Assembly (NCBI RefSeq): GCF_010731875.1
Contig: NZ_AP022595.1
Coordinates: 372,001-436,000, forward strand
Direction of reading: 5' to 3'
DNA from: Mycolicibacterium sarraceniae
GTDB lineage: Bacteria; Actinomycetota; Actinomycetes; Mycobacteriales; Mycobacteriaceae
Length of the DNA: 64,000 nt
Part shown: positions 1 through 9,074 of the stretch, in pieces
Position numbering within the stretch: position 1 is the first letter of the stretch
Layout: each line of letters starts with the position of its first letter
The notes under the pieces: model-generated
The model's database searches: none
Seen by the model: only the letters and a program-made list of their open reading frames with translations
Told to the model about the DNA's origin: nothing
Program-made: the position numbers and the translations under genes

Positions 1-347
1 ATGGCCGGGTGTCGCGGACCCAGCCCGCAGGACTGGGCATGCTGTTCCACGAGGACCGCCCCTGGGAGTTGACGACGTTCACCGTCGGACACACCACGAC
101 CCCACAGACGTTCGACGATATGTGCGCCGTCGCCGACGCGGTCCTGCCCGCCTCGGTGGCCACCGCGATTCGTCACGGCGAGCCCTTGGGCGGCATCGTG
201 CCACTGGGCGATGCGGTGGCACGTCTCAATCCGACGTACGGCCAGGGCATGACTGTGGCCGTTCTGCCGGCCGGTCATCTGCGCCGGTTGCTGAAATCCG
301 GGGCTATCGCGCCAGCGCGCGATCCAGATCCGGCTCGAGATAGATGA
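1..347 (+). pseudogene. FAD-dependent oxidoreductase, C-terminal piece, apparently truncated
   Basis: The frame is open from the window edge, so the N-terminus lies outside. The visible part carries the late FAD-binding signature of aromatic-hydroxylase-like oxidoreductases: GDAVARLNP followed by YGQGMTVA. In this family roughly 90 or more residues normally follow GQGMT. Here only about 28 remain before a stop, and those last codons run antisense into the 3' end of the neighbouring transporter gene. The tail composition (ARDPDPARDR) does not look like family sequence. I infer that the natural 3' end was lost in a rearrangement that brought in the transporter. By position it corresponds to M. 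tuberculosis Rv3254. The substrate is unknown. Confidence 0.6.
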
Positions 348-1224
348 CCCGGGCGGCGGGTACTACGGCGCGCACGGCAGCCTCGGCGTTGTCGATCGTG
401 GCGGCCACGGTGGCCAGGTCGGTGTGGGCGCCCAGAGCGATCTTGGCGCCGACGAGCATCTCCTCCGGCCCGAGGTACTGCGTGCGCAAGTGAATGACCC
501 GGTCGACGTTGACGGTCTGCTCCAGTGCGGTTCGAATCGCCTGGCATTCGTCGGCCGTGGCTCCCTCACCGATCAGCAGGCTGTGCATCTCGACCATCAG
601 GATCACCGCGATCACACCCAGCAGCACACCGATACATGCGGTGCCAATACCGTCCCAGACCGGATTGCCGGTCAGGATCGTCAGGCCGATGCCGGTGAGC
701 GCCAGCGCCAGGCCGATCAGCGCGCCGGTGTCTTCGAGCAGCACCACCGGCAGCTCGGGGCTGCGTGAGCGGCGGATGAATTGCCACCACGAACTGTTGC
801 CCTTCAGCGGGCGCGATTCCACCATCGCGGTGCGAAAGCTGTAGGACTCCAACCCGATTGCCACCACCAGGATCACGATCGCCACGATCGGCGAGGTGAG
901 CGACTCCGGGTGGGTGATCTTGTGATAACCCTCGTAGAGGGCGAAGATCGCGCCAAGGCTGAACAGCACGAGGGCGACGACGAACGAGTAGAAGTACCGG
1001 CTCCGGCCATACCCGAACTGGTGCAGGCTGTCGGGCTCCTTGCGGGCCTCGCGTTGGCCGAACAGCAGCAGACCCTGGTTCGACGTGTCGGCCACCGAGT
1101 GCACCGCCTCGGCCAACATCGATGAGCTGCCAGTGATGACGTACCCGACGAACTTCGCGGCTGCGATGCCCGCGTTCGCGGCCAGCGCCGCCAGGATCGC
1201 CTTGGTACTGCCCTCGGTCGACAT
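304..1224 (-). CDS. Cation diffusion facilitator family transporter (CDF)
   Basis: A 306-residue membrane protein with the CDF layout: an HxxxD metal-site pattern in the second membrane helix (EAVHSVAD, about residues 40-47), the GYGRSRYFYSF loop after it, further hydrophobic helices to about residue 210, and a cytoplasmic C-terminal domain of about 90 residues. CDF proteins export Zn2+ or other divalent metals by proton antiport; the metal cannot be assigned here. The start follows an AGGAGGA ribosome site. It lies 15 bp downstream of manA on the same strand, so it may be cotranscribed. Its 3' end overlaps the truncated oxidoreductase frame by 44 bp, and I do not recall a CDF gene at this place in M. 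tuberculosis. Confidence 0.88.
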   Translation of the reverse strand: MSTEGSTKAILAALAANAGIAAAKFVGYVITGSSSMLAEAVHSVADTSNQGLLLFGQREARKEPDSLHQFGYGRSRYFYSFVVALVLFSLGAIFALYEGYHKITHPESLTSPIVAIVILVVAIGLESYSFRTAMVESRPLKGNSSWWQFIRRSRSPELPVVLLEDTGALIGLALALTGIGLTILTGNPVWDGIGTACIGVLLGVIAVILMVEMHSLLIGEGATADECQAIRTALEQTVNVDRVIHLRTQYLGPEEMLVGAKIALGAHTDLATVAATIDNAEAAVRAVVPAARVIYLEPDLDRALAR

Positions 1225-1239
1225 CGGTTGTCCTCCTGC

Positions 1240-2466
1240 CTAGAGGCCAACCGTAGCCCGGAACAGCTTGGCGGGCTCAGCCGCCTCCAGCCGAATCGGG
1301 CCGTCGTCAGCGGCGACCCAGGCCGCCGACCCGCGCTCCAACACCACGACATCGGACTTGGCACGCACCACCACCGAGCCCTCGGTGCAGACCAGGATCT
1401 GCGGACCGTCATGCCGCGACGGCGCATCGATCTCGTGGCCCAGGTTGTTTCCGTCGAGCACCAGCACACAGGTGGCGAATTCGACCGCCGGGGTGTCATA
1501 GACCAGTTCGATGCCCTCGCGGTGGGTGGGCGTTCGCAGCGTCGCCTCGTCGGCGGGGGTGAAGTCCAGCACCCTCAGCAACTCGGGGACGTCCACGTGC
1601 TTGGGGGTCAGACCACCGCGAAGTACGTTGTCGGAGTTGGCCATAATCTCCATACCCACACCATGGATGTAGCTGTGCAGGTTGCCGGCCGGCATGAAGA
1701 TCGCCTCGCCCGGGGCCAGCGTGATCCGGTTGAGCAGCATGGCGGCCAGCACGCCGGCGTCACCGGGATACCGCTCCCCCAGCTCCAGCAGCGTCCTGGC
1801 TTCGGCAGCGAATTCCGTTTCACCGGAACGGGCGTAAGCCACCGCGCCGTCGAGCACCGCCGGGATCAGCACGTCCAGGTCGGGTTGGGGTGCGGTGATC
1901 CAGGTGGTGAACAGCGCGCGCAGGCCGTCTGCGTCGGGCTGGCCGGACAGCAGACCGATGAACGGATCGAGATCCGAGACCGCCAGCGCGCGCATCAACG
2001 CAACCGACCGGGCAGCCGGACGGAACCCGCCGAGAGCATCGAATTCGCTTAGTGCCACCAGTAATTCGGGTTTGTGGCTGCGGTCCCGGTAGTTGCGGAT
2101 CGGCGAGTTGAGCGGTACGCCCACCCGGTCTTCCCGCGCATACCCCTCGACAGCCTGTTCGGCACTCGGATGGGCTTGCAGCGACAGCGGCTCCTCGGCC
2201 GCCAGCATCTTCACCAGGAACGGCAGGACGTCGCCGAAGCGGCCCCGCACGGCCGGCCCCAGCTGACCGTCGGGATCCGATTGCACGGCCTCGAGCAGTG
2301 ACCGTTCGCCGTCCGGGGTCTCCAGCCACGCCGGATCTCCCGGATGAGCGCCAAACCACAGCTCTGCCTCAGGATGTGCCGTCGGTGAAGGCCGTCCGGT
2401 GAATTCCGCTATGGCCGTCCGAGATCCCCACGCGTAGGTGCGTGTCGCCCCTCGTAGCAATTCCAC
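1240..2466 (-). CDS. manA: Mannose-6-phosphate isomerase (type I)
   Basis: A 408-residue protein of the zinc-dependent type I phosphomannose isomerase family, interconverting fructose-6-P and mannose-6-P, the entry step to GDP-mannose for mannolipids, lipoarabinomannan and protein mannosylation. Visible motifs are the N-terminal YAWGSRTAIAE, the zinc/substrate segments KMLAAEEPLSLQAHPS (about 87-102) and NLHSYIHGVGMEIMANSDN (about 262-280), and the cupin-like C-terminal domain. The start is GTG. It is the third gene of a minus-strand run pmmA, SIS protein, manA, with 7 bp to the upstream gene, so probably one operon. Confidence 0.95.
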   Translation of the reverse strand: MELLRGATRTYAWGSRTAIAEFTGRPSPTAHPEAELWFGAHPGDPAWLETPDGERSLLEAVQSDPDGQLGPAVRGRFGDVLPFLVKMLAAEEPLSLQAHPSAEQAVEGYAREDRVGVPLNSPIRNYRDRSHKPELLVALSEFDALGGFRPAARSVALMRALAVSDLDPFIGLLSGQPDADGLRALFTTWITAPQPDLDVLIPAVLDGAVAYARSGETEFAAEARTLLELGERYPGDAGVLAAMLLNRITLAPGEAIFMPAGNLHSYIHGVGMEIMANSDNVLRGGLTPKHVDVPELLRVLDFTPADEATLRTPTHREGIELVYDTPAVEFATCVLVLDGNNLGHEIDAPSRHDGPQILVCTEGSVVVRAKSDVVVLERGSAAWVAADDGPIRLEAAEPAKLFRATVGL

Positions 2467-2473
2467 GCCGGAG

Positions 2474-3550
2474 TTATCCCCCCACCAATCTCAAATAAAC
2501 CGCGGCCATCTGCAATCGCACGGCCAGCGTCGCGAGCTGCTGCTCGGCGCGACCGCTGGGAACGGGCGCCGCACCCGCTTCCCCGATGTCTTCGACCCCC
2601 ACCAGATCGATGTCGTCGTATCCATTGACCCGGGCCGCGACCACGGGACGTTCGGCGGCCAGCGTCAGCGCCAGCACCCTGGGCCCCCTGGACAGCGGCC
2701 CGTCGATCTCTTCGTCGTGGAACAACGCGTCCACCGAGTCGCCGAATTGAGTTGTCACCCCGGTCCGTAACGCCACGAGAACGTCGGACAACCCGGCCGC
2801 GCCGACAGCCTTGCCGGCCAGCCGCAGCAGCAGCGCGGCGGCATGCCGAGCCAGTACCAGGGTTGCCGCACCGTCACCGGCGAGCACCACCTGCCGGCCG
2901 GACATCCGCTCGGCCAGGCCCTTGGCCGGGTTGGTGAACACTTCGCGGCCCACACTGTTGCGCAACGCCTCGGCGTCGAGTTCGTCGGCCAGAGCGGAAA
3001 GATCAGTCTGCAGGGCCGGGTCGACGGCCTGGAATGCGGCCAGCCCGGCCGCCAGATAGCGGCCAAGTCCGAATTCGTCGGGCGCCCATAGCCGCGGTTC
3101 CAGCACCGCAGCACGTCCGGCGGTGGCATCGCGCAGCGGTCCTTCGTAGGGCGCGGCGACGACGACGCGGGCACCGCGCCGGACCGCCGTCGCTGCCGAG
3201 GTCACCAATGCCGGGTCGCCGGGGTCGTCGCCGGCGACGACGAGAACGTCGAGCGGGCCGATCCACGGCGGAGATTCGGGGGCCACCACGATTGGCTCGC
3301 TCGCCACCCCGCCGAGCGTGACGGCCAGCATCGCGCCAGCACTCTCGGCGGCTCCGCGGCCGCCCACCCAGATCACGGTCCGGGGCCGGTCACCGCTGGC
3401 CAACGTCGCCAATTCGCCTTCCTCGACGGCAGCCGCCGTAGCCCGCACCTGCGCGCCGGCCATCGCTGCGGCCCGCAGCAGTCCGTCGCGGTCGGCCTCC
3501 AGCAGACCGTCGGTGTCATCGAGATCGATAGTGGCGTGCACAGCGCTCAC
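2474..3550 (-). CDS. SIS-domain protein of the TobH / phosphosugar isomerase-like family
   Basis: A 358-residue protein in the position of M. tuberculosis Rv3256c, between pmmA and manA. The region around residues 60-130 (WVGGRGAAESAG, VVVAGDDPGDPALV) reads as a sugar-isomerase (SIS) fold. The whole resembles the C-terminal part of bifunctional phosphoglucose/phosphomannose isomerases and is usually annotated TobH. No catalytic role has been established that I know of. Its location between two mannose-phosphate enzymes suggests a role in hexose-phosphate handling (inference). Its start overlaps the pmmA stop by 4 nt, so translation is probably coupled. Confidence 0.8.
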   Translation of the reverse strand: MSAVHATIDLDDTDGLLEADRDGLLRAAAMAGAQVRATAAAVEEGELATLASGDRPRTVIWVGGRGAAESAGAMLAVTLGGVASEPIVVAPESPPWIGPLDVLVVAGDDPGDPALVTSAATAVRRGARVVVAAPYEGPLRDATAGRAAVLEPRLWAPDEFGLGRYLAAGLAAFQAVDPALQTDLSALADELDAEALRNSVGREVFTNPAKGLAERMSGRQVVLAGDGAATLVLARHAAALLLRLAGKAVGAAGLSDVLVALRTGVTTQFGDSVDALFHDEEIDGPLSRGPRVLALTLAAERPVVAARVNGYDDIDLVGVEDIGEAGAAPVPSGRAEQQLATLAVRLQMAAVYLRLVGG

Positions 3551-4935
3551 GTCGCCCCGTCCGGTTGCGCGGCGATGTCCTCAGAGACCCGGCGAACGAT
3601 CTCGTCGATCTCGTCGCCAGTGCGGGCTTCGACGTTGAGGCGCAGCAGCGGTTCGGTGTTGGAGGTGCGCAGGTTGAACCAGGCGCCTCCACCGAGGTCG
3701 ACCGTCACACCGTCCAGATGATCCAGCGCAACAACCTGGGCGCCAAAGGTTTTCAGCACCGAATCGACACTGGCCGGCGCATCTGCCACGCGGAAATTGA
3801 TTTCACCGGAGGCTTCGTAGCGCTCATAGTTGGCCATTAGTTCCGACAGCGGATGATCCTGTTCGCCGAGCGCGGCCAGTACGTGCAGCGCGGCCAGCAT
3901 GCCGGAGTCGGCACCCCAGAAATCGCGGAAGTAATAGTGCGCGGAATGCTCGCCGCCGAAGATCGCGCCGGTATCGGCCATCAGCGCCTTGATATAGGAA
4001 TGCCCAACTCTCGACCGTACGGGCGTACCCCCGCGCTCGATAACCAGCTCGGGCACTGCACGCGAGGTGATCAGGTTGTGGATCACGGTCGCACCGATCT
4101 CTCGGTTGAGCTCGCGGCCCGCGACCAGTGCGGTGACCGCCGACGGCGACACCGGAGCGCCCAACTCGTCGACGACAAAGCAGCGGTCGGCGTCCCCGTC
4201 GAACGCGAGCCCGATATCGGCGCCGGTCTCCACCACGAATTTCTGCAGATCGACGAGGTTTGACGGCTCCAACGGGTTGGCTTCGTGGTTGGGGAACGAG
4301 CCGTCGAGCTCGAAGAACAGCGGCAGCACCGTGAGCGCCTCGATCGGCCCCAACACCGCTGGCGTGGTGTGCCCGGCCATGCCGTTGCCCGCGTCGACGG
4401 CCACCCGCAGCGAACGCAGCTCGGCCATATCGACCAGCGAACGCAGGAACTGGCCGTAGTCGTGCAAGACATCCTGATCGTGGACCGTCCCGCGCTCACC
4501 GTCGTAGCCGGGGACGCCGGCGATCACCTCGTCGCGGATCAGCGCCAACCCGGTGTCTTCGCCGACGGGTTTGGCCCCGGCACGACACAGCTTGATGCCG
4601 TTGTAGGCGGCGGGATTGTGGCTGGCGGTGAACATCGCGCCCGCACAGCTCAGAAATCCGGATGCGAAATACAGCTGATCGGTCGACGCCAGTCCGATGC
4701 GCACCACGTCGAGGCCTTGTGCGGCCGCGCCCTCCCCGAAGGCATCGGCCAGCGCGGGCGAGCTTTCGCGCATGTCGTAGCCGATGGTCACCCGATCCCC
4801 TCCTTCGGAGCGGATCAGCCGGGCGAACGCGGCAGCGACGTCGGCGACGAACGCCTCATCGATCTCCTTGCCGACCAGGCCGCGCACATCGTAGGCCTTG
4901 ATCACACTGCGGACCGCGGCGGCGGGCCTCGACAT
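3547..4935 (-). CDS. pmmA: Phosphomannomutase/phosphoglucomutase
   Basis: A 462-residue alpha-D-phosphohexomutase converting mannose-6-P to mannose-1-P, and probably glucose phosphates as well. The phosphoserine loop is FTASHNPAAYNG (Ser105), the Mg2+ loop is DGDADR (about 245-250), the sugar-binding loop is GGEHSAHYYF (about 326-335), and the phosphate-binding SNTEPLLRLNVE lies near the C-terminus. These are the four active-site loops in family order. AGGAGA precedes the ATG. It leads the pmmA, SIS protein, manA, CDF run. Also called manB (Rv3257c position). Confidence 0.95.
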   Translation of the reverse strand: MSRPAAAVRSVIKAYDVRGLVGKEIDEAFVADVAAAFARLIRSEGGDRVTIGYDMRESSPALADAFGEGAAAQGLDVVRIGLASTDQLYFASGFLSCAGAMFTASHNPAAYNGIKLCRAGAKPVGEDTGLALIRDEVIAGVPGYDGERGTVHDQDVLHDYGQFLRSLVDMAELRSLRVAVDAGNGMAGHTTPAVLGPIEALTVLPLFFELDGSFPNHEANPLEPSNLVDLQKFVVETGADIGLAFDGDADRCFVVDELGAPVSPSAVTALVAGRELNREIGATVIHNLITSRAVPELVIERGGTPVRSRVGHSYIKALMADTGAIFGGEHSAHYYFRDFWGADSGMLAALHVLAALGEQDHPLSELMANYERYEASGEINFRVADAPASVDSVLKTFGAQVVALDHLDGVTVDLGGGAWFNLRTSNTEPLLRLNVEARTGDEIDEIVRRVSEDIAAQPDGAT

Positions 4936-5012
4936 GGCGGATCTCCTGACCGAGAGGGACTCTTGGCCGCCAGCCTATCTGTCTGCGCGCCCCGGTAAGG
5001 GCAGCTACCGCG

Positions 5013-5441
5013 TCAGTCGGCCGGGTCCGGCAGTACCCGCAGGTGCCCGCGCCGACGGCCCGCTGTGGCAGGCCGGTGCGCTGTCGACGGCATCATCGGC
5101 GCACTGGTCGCCGGTGCATGTGCCGCGCCGCCGGGATCGGAGAAGCCAGCGATCGGCGGCCGAGCACCCAGGCCCTCGCGGCCCTCGCGGACCGCGTCGG
5201 CAAGGGCCACCAGGTCGTCCTCGTCGGGATACTCGGGCAGCGGGCCGGCGTGGCGGACCAGGTCCCAGCCGATCGGTGCGGTGATCCGGTTGGCATGTCC
5301 GACACACAGATCCCACGAATGCGGTTCGCGCGAGGTGGCCAGCGGGCCGACCACGGCGGTGGAATCCGAATAGACGAACGTCAGCGTCGCCACCGCATAA
5401 TGGGGGCACCCAGGCCGGCAGCAGCGACGGGGAGCATTCAC
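5013..5441 (-). CDS. DUF3499 family protein
   Basis: A 142-residue conserved actinobacterial protein (Rv3258c position). The N-terminus holds CCRPGC and the middle WDLCVGHANRI, a Cys/His arrangement that could bind a metal. The C-terminal 60 residues are Pro/Ala-rich and probably disordered. I chose the GTG at 5441 rather than the ATG at 5465, because a TAACCT hexamer lies 7 nt upstream of it and the family begins at about the RCCRPxC segment. Function is unknown. Confidence 0.8.
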   Translation of the reverse strand: MNAPRRCCRPGCPHYAVATLTFVYSDSTAVVGPLATSREPHSWDLCVGHANRITAPIGWDLVRHAGPLPEYPDEDDLVALADAVREGREGLGARPPIAGFSDPGGAAHAPATSAPMMPSTAHRPATAGRRRGHLRVLPDPAD

Positions 5442-5448
5442 GTTCGTG

Positions 5449-5454
5449 AGGTTA
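5449..5454 (-). promoter_or_regulatory. Predicted -10 box of a leaderless transcript (DUF3499 gene)
   Basis: TAACCT read on the minus strand, 7 nt before the GTG at 5441. This places the transcript start at or next to the start codon. It forms a divergent pair with the site at 5519. Confidence 0.5.
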
Positions 5455-5518
5455 TCCCGGTTCATTCACCGGTGACCGGCGGACACGCGCAGCCGCAAGT
5501 CCGCCGATTCACAACCGT

Positions 5519-5524
5519 TACGAT
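5519..5524 (+). promoter_or_regulatory. Predicted -10 box of a leaderless transcript (metallopeptidase-like gene)
   Basis: TACGAT 7 nt before the GTG at 5532, supporting that start codon. Confidence 0.5.
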
Positions 5525-5531
5525 CACATCC

Positions 5532-6026
5532 GTGGCCGATTCCCGCAGCTCCCGGCGAGGTGGCCGGTCCGGCGGTGCCCCGGGATCACGCCGAGGCCGC
5601 GAGATGCGCGGGCCGCTGCTACCTCCGACGGTCCCGGGCTGGCGCAGCCGGGCCGAACGATTTGATACGGCGGTGCTGGAGGCTTACGAGCCGATCGAAC
5701 GGCGCTGGCAACAGCGGCTCACCGCATTGGACGTCGCGGTCGACGAGATTCCGCGCATCGCGCCGAAGGATCCAGACAGTGTGCAGTGGCCGGCCGAAGT
5801 GATCGCCGACGGGCCGATCGCGCTGGCCCGACTGATCCCGGCCGGGGTCGATGTTCGCGGTAACTCCACGCGGGCCCGAATAGTGTTGTTTCGCAAGCCG
5901 ATCGAGCGACGGGCCAAGGACTCGATCGATCTGACTGATCTTCTGCACGAGATATTGGTGGCACAGGTGGCCACCTATCTCGGGGTCGAGCCGTCAGTCA
6001 TCGACCCGAGTATGGAAGAGGATTAG
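5532..6026 (+). CDS. Metallopeptidase-like (MMP/TTHA0227-type) family protein
   Basis: A 164-residue protein in the Rv3259 position. A basic N-terminal tail (about 25 residues, SRSSRRGGRSGG) precedes a domain with EAYEPIERRW, a central beta region, and the zincin-like helix DLLHEILVAQVATYLG near the C-terminus. In catalytic members that helix is HExxH; here the second His position is Val (HEILV). An upstream in-frame extension to 5043 is open but lies over the DUF3499 gene and was rejected. An internal ATG at 5604 is an alternative start. Function is unknown; it may not be a working protease. Confidence 0.75.
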   Translation: MADSRSSRRGGRSGGAPGSRRGREMRGPLLPPTVPGWRSRAERFDTAVLEAYEPIERRWQQRLTALDVAVDEIPRIAPKDPDSVQWPAEVIADGPIALARLIPAGVDVRGNSTRARIVLFRKPIERRAKDSIDLTDLLHEILVAQVATYLGVEPSVIDPSMEED

Positions 6027-6042
6027 ACGCAGCGAGAGCGCG

Positions 6043-6402
6043 TCAGATGATGCCGCGCTTGAGGCGACGACGCTCCCGCTCGGAGAGCCCGCCCCAGATG
6101 CCGAAGCGCTCATCGTGAGCGAGGGCGTAGTCGAGGCACTTGTCCTTCACCTCGCAGCCCAAGCAGATGCGCTTGGCTTCGCGAGTGGAGCCACCCTTCT
6201 CAGGGAAGAACGCTTCGGGGTCGGTCTGCGCGCACAGCGCACGTTCCTGCCACTGGTCTTCGTCTTCGGCCGGATCCGGGATCGCATCGATGATCGCGTC
6301 TGGCACCAAACTCAGGTGAGCGCGTGCCATTAGCCCCATCGTCTGCGATCCGGGAATGGACTGCGGCAACCCCATCGCGCCGATTACGTTCTCATAGGAC
6401 AT
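6043..6402 (-). CDS. whiB2: WhiB-family transcriptional regulator WhiB2 (WhmD)
   Basis: A 119-residue protein with the WhiB iron-sulfur pattern: one Cys in ALCAQTDPEAFFP, then CLGCEVKDKC (CxxC plus x5C), followed by the FGIWGGLSERERRRLKR turn and basic DNA-contact tail. WhiB2/WhmD is needed for septation and cell division in mycobacteria (established for the family). The frame stays open upstream to 6552, but the ATG at 6402 has a strong GAAGGAGG ribosome site 5 nt away, so the longer version is not credible. It is divergent from fbiA. Confidence 0.95.
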   Translation of the reverse strand: MSYENVIGAMGLPQSIPGSQTMGLMARAHLSLVPDAIIDAIPDPAEDEDQWQERALCAQTDPEAFFPEKGGSTREAKRICLGCEVKDKCLDYALAHDERFGIWGGLSERERRRLKRGII

Positions 6403-6702
6403 TTCCGCCTCCTTCACCTGGTTTCGTAGATCTTTCGCATGTCGCCCACTATGAAGTGTGCCCAACTCAATTCGAACACCTGGTCGAATCACGGTATGGG
6501 ACACCGAAACCGGCAGGTCCGACCGGGAAATGACACTGATGTGATTAGACACGGCTGGGATGCTTCGCGCAAGCGATTGAACCGAAGTTCATACCATTTC
6601 CCTGGGACAATTCGGCGAGTCGATGCACCGGCGTGTCCCGAGAGTGACGTGATCGTGACCGCGTGCGCCACGCACAAGCCCGACCGCCTAGTGTCGATCG
6701 GT
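6403..6702. promoter_or_regulatory. Divergent intergenic region, whiB2 / fbiA
   Basis: 300 bp without a gene. The left edge carries the whiB2 ribosome site; the right edge carries the fbiA leaderless -10 box. AT content is higher than in the flanking genes, for example around 6440-6540, as expected for promoter DNA. I see no operator I can name; WhiB2 may regulate itself here (inference). Confidence 0.5.
6689..6694 (+). promoter_or_regulatory. Predicted -10 box of a leaderless transcript (fbiA)
   Basis: TAGTGT 8 nt before the GTG at 6703. It decides for this start over the in-frame GTG at 6691, which overlaps the hexamer. Confidence 0.55.
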
Positions 6703-7704
6703 GTGAAGATCACCGTTCTGGTTGGTGGCGTCGGGGGTGCCCGCTTCCTGTTAGGCGTGCAACGACTACTCGGACTCGGCCAGTTCGGCGGCCAGATATC
6801 CGCCGCCACAGGCGATCTTGATCACGCGCTGACCGCCGTGGTCAACATCGGTGACGACGCCTGGATGCACGGCGTGCGCATCTGCCCCGACCTCGACACC
6901 TGCATGTACACCTTAGGTGGAGGTATCGACCCCGAGCGCGGCTGGGGACATCGCAACGAGACCTGGAATGCCAAAGAGGAATTGGCCGCCTACGGAGTTC
7001 AACCAGATTGGTTCGGTTTGGGCGACCGGGATTTGGCCACTCATTTGGTACGCAGTCAAATGCTGCGGGCCGGATATCCGCTGTCACAGGTCACCGAGGC
7101 CCTCTGCGGTCGTTGGACTCCCGGCGCCACCCTGCTCCCGGCCAGCGATGACCGGTGCGAAACCCATGTCGTGATCGACGATCCAGACACCGGTGACCGC
7201 AAAGCCATTCACTTCCAGGAGTGGTGGGTGCGCTACCGGGCACACGTGACCACGCACAGCTTCGCGTTCGTCGGCTCCGAAAGCGCCACCGCCGGGCCCG
7301 GTGTCATCGACGCGATCACCGAAGCCGATGTTGTCATGCTGGCGCCGTCGAACCCGGTCGTCAGCGTCGGCGCGATCCTGGCTATCCCCGGCGTCCGTGC
7401 GGCGCTGCGGTCTACGCCGGCGCCGATCATCGGCTACTCCCCCATCATCGGCGGAAAGCCGTTGCGTGGCATGGCCGACGAATGCCTGTCGGTGATCGGC
7501 GTGGAAACGTCGTCACAAGCCGTCGCCCGGCACTACGGCGCGCGGTCGGCCACCGGCATCCTGGACTACTGGTTGATCTCGGAGGGCGATCAGGCTGAAG
7601 TCCCCGGCGTGACAGTGAACTCGATACCCCTGCTGATGTCCGACCCCTCGGCGACCGCCGACATGGTGCGCGCCGGGCTGGAACTGGCAGGCGTGACGCT
7701 GTGA
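6703..7704 (+). CDS. fbiA: F420 biosynthesis transferase FbiA (CofD type)
   Basis: A 333-residue CofD/FbiA protein. It joins the lactyl or phosphoenolpyruvyl moiety of the guanosine-diphosphate donor to Fo, giving F420-0 or dehydro-F420-0. The N-terminal [17 protein letters not shown] is the nucleotide-binding start of the family. [18 protein letters not shown] and [18 protein letters not shown] are further conserved blocks. It is cotranscribed with fbiB (4-nt overlap). Mycobacteria use F420 in many reductases. Confidence 0.95.
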   Translation: MKITVLVGGVGGARFLLGVQRLLGLGQFGGQISAATGDLDHALTAVVNIGDDAWMHGVRICPDLDTCMYTLGGGIDPERGWGHRNETWNAKEELAAYGVQPDWFGLGDRDLATHLVRSQMLRAGYPLSQVTEALCGRWTPGATLLPASDDRCETHVVIDDPDTGDRKAIHFQEWWVRYRAHVTTHSFAFVGSESATAGPGVIDAITEADVVMLAPSNPVVSVGAILAIPGVRAALRSTPAPIIGYSPIIGGKPLRGMADECLSVIGVETSSQAVARHYGARSATGILDYWLISEGDQAEVPGVTVNSIPLLMSDPSATADMVRAGLELAGVTL

Positions 7705-9074
7705 CCAGTGGCTCAAGTCCAACGGTGCCGCCTAGCGGCGATCATGGCAGCGCGGCGCCCGTCGAAATCCTGCCCGTCACCGGACTTCCCGAATTCCGGC
7801 CCGGCCACGACCTGGCCGCCGCGCTCGCCACCGCCGCCCCCTGGCTGCGCGCCGGCGACATCGTCGTCGTCACCAGCAAGGTGATGTCCAAATGCGAGGG
7901 CCGCATCGTGGCGGCGCCCGCCGATCCCGACGAGCGGGATGCGCTGCGCCGCATGCTCATCGACACCGAGGCGGTGCGGGTGCTGGCCCGCAAGGGCAAA
8001 ACACTGATCACCGCGAACCGCAACGGCATCGTCCAGGCGGCCGCCGGCGTCGACGGTTCCAATGTCGGTGCAACCGAATTGGCGTTGCTGCCCATCGATC
8101 CCGACGGCAGTGCGTTGGCATTGCGGACGGCGCTGCGCGAACGTCTCGGGGTCGACGTCGCCGTAGTCGTCACCGACACGATGGGGCGCGCCTGGCGAAA
8201 CGGGCAGACTGACGCCGCGATCGGCTCGTCCGGACTCCCCGTGCTGTACGGCTACGCCGGCGCCGTCGACAGGCACGGCAACGAACTGGTGGTCACCGAA
8301 GTGGCCGTCGCCGACGAAATCGCCGCTGCCGCCGACCTTGTCAAAGGCAAGCTGACCGCGGTCCCCGTCGCGGTGGTACGCGGCCTCGAACTCGCCGATG
8401 ACGGATCCACCGCGGCGCGACTGCTGCGCGGCGGTGAGGATGACCTGTTCTGGCTGGGCACCGCCGAATCAATCGAACTCGGCCGGCGCCAGGCCCAACT
8501 GCTCCGCCGATCGGTGCGCCAGTTCGCGGCTGAACCCGTGGACCACAAGCTCATCGAGGAGGCGGTCGCCGAGGCACTCACCGCGCCCGCACCGCATCAC
8601 ACCCGCCCGGTGCGGTTCGTCTGGCTGGCCGATCGCGACCGTCGCGTCGCACTGCTGGACGCCATGAAAGACGCCTGGCGCGCGGATCTGACGTCCGACG
8701 GTACACCGGCCGATGCGGTGGAGCGGCGCATCGGGCGTGGGCAGATTCTCTATGACGCACCGGAGGTCGTGATCCCGTTCCTGGTGCCCGAGGGCGCGCA
8801 CAGCTACCCGGACGCGGCCCGCGCGGAGGCCGAGCACACGATGTTCACCGTCGCGGTCGGTGCGGCGGTGCAGGCGCTGCTCGTCGCGCTGGCAGTCCGC
8901 GAGGTGGGTAGCTGCTGGATCGGCTCGACCATCTTCGCCGCCGAGCTGGTCCGCGAAACCCTTGATCTGCCGACGGATTGGGAGCCCCTGGGCGCGATCG
9001 CGATCGGCTATCCCGTCGACCCGTCCGGACCCCGTGATCCGGCGCCGGTCGGCGATCTGCTGGTGCGGCGGTGA
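7701..9074 (+). CDS. fbiB: Bifunctional F420:gamma-glutamyl ligase / dehydro-F420 reductase FbiB
   Basis: 457 residues with two domains. Residues 20-250 form the CofE ligase that adds glutamates to F420-0 ([42 protein letters not shown]). Residues 260-457 form an FMN nitroreductase-like domain ([38 protein letters not shown]) that in mycobacteria reduces dehydro-F420. This fusion is characteristic of FbiB. Start codon GTG, overlapping fbiA by 4 nt; the next gene overlaps its 3' end by 4 nt. Confidence 0.96.
   Translation: MTSGSSPTVPPSGDHGSAAPVEILPVTGLPEFRPGHDLAAALATAAPWLRAGDIVVVTSKVMSKCEGRIVAAPADPDERDALRRMLIDTEAVRVLARKGKTLITANRNGIVQAAAGVDGSNVGATELALLPIDPDGSALALRTALRERLGVDVAVVVTDTMGRAWRNGQTDAAIGSSGLPVLYGYAGAVDRHGNELVVTEVAVADEIAAAADLVKGKLTAVPVAVVRGLELADDGSTAARLLRGGEDDLFWLGTAESIELGRRQAQLLRRSVRQFAAEPVDHKLIEEAVAEALTAPAPHHTRPVRFVWLADRDRRVALLDAMKDAWRADLTSDGTPADAVERRIGRGQILYDAPEVVIPFLVPEGAHSYPDAARAEAEHTMFTVAVGAAVQALLVALAVREVGSCWIGSTIFAAELVRETLDLPTDWEPLGAIAIGYPVDPSGPRDPAPVGDLLVRR

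Noticed and set aside
6403-6552. 50-codon N-terminal extension of WhiB2
   Set aside because: No start signal upstream, while a strong GAAGGAGG site precedes the ATG at 6402.
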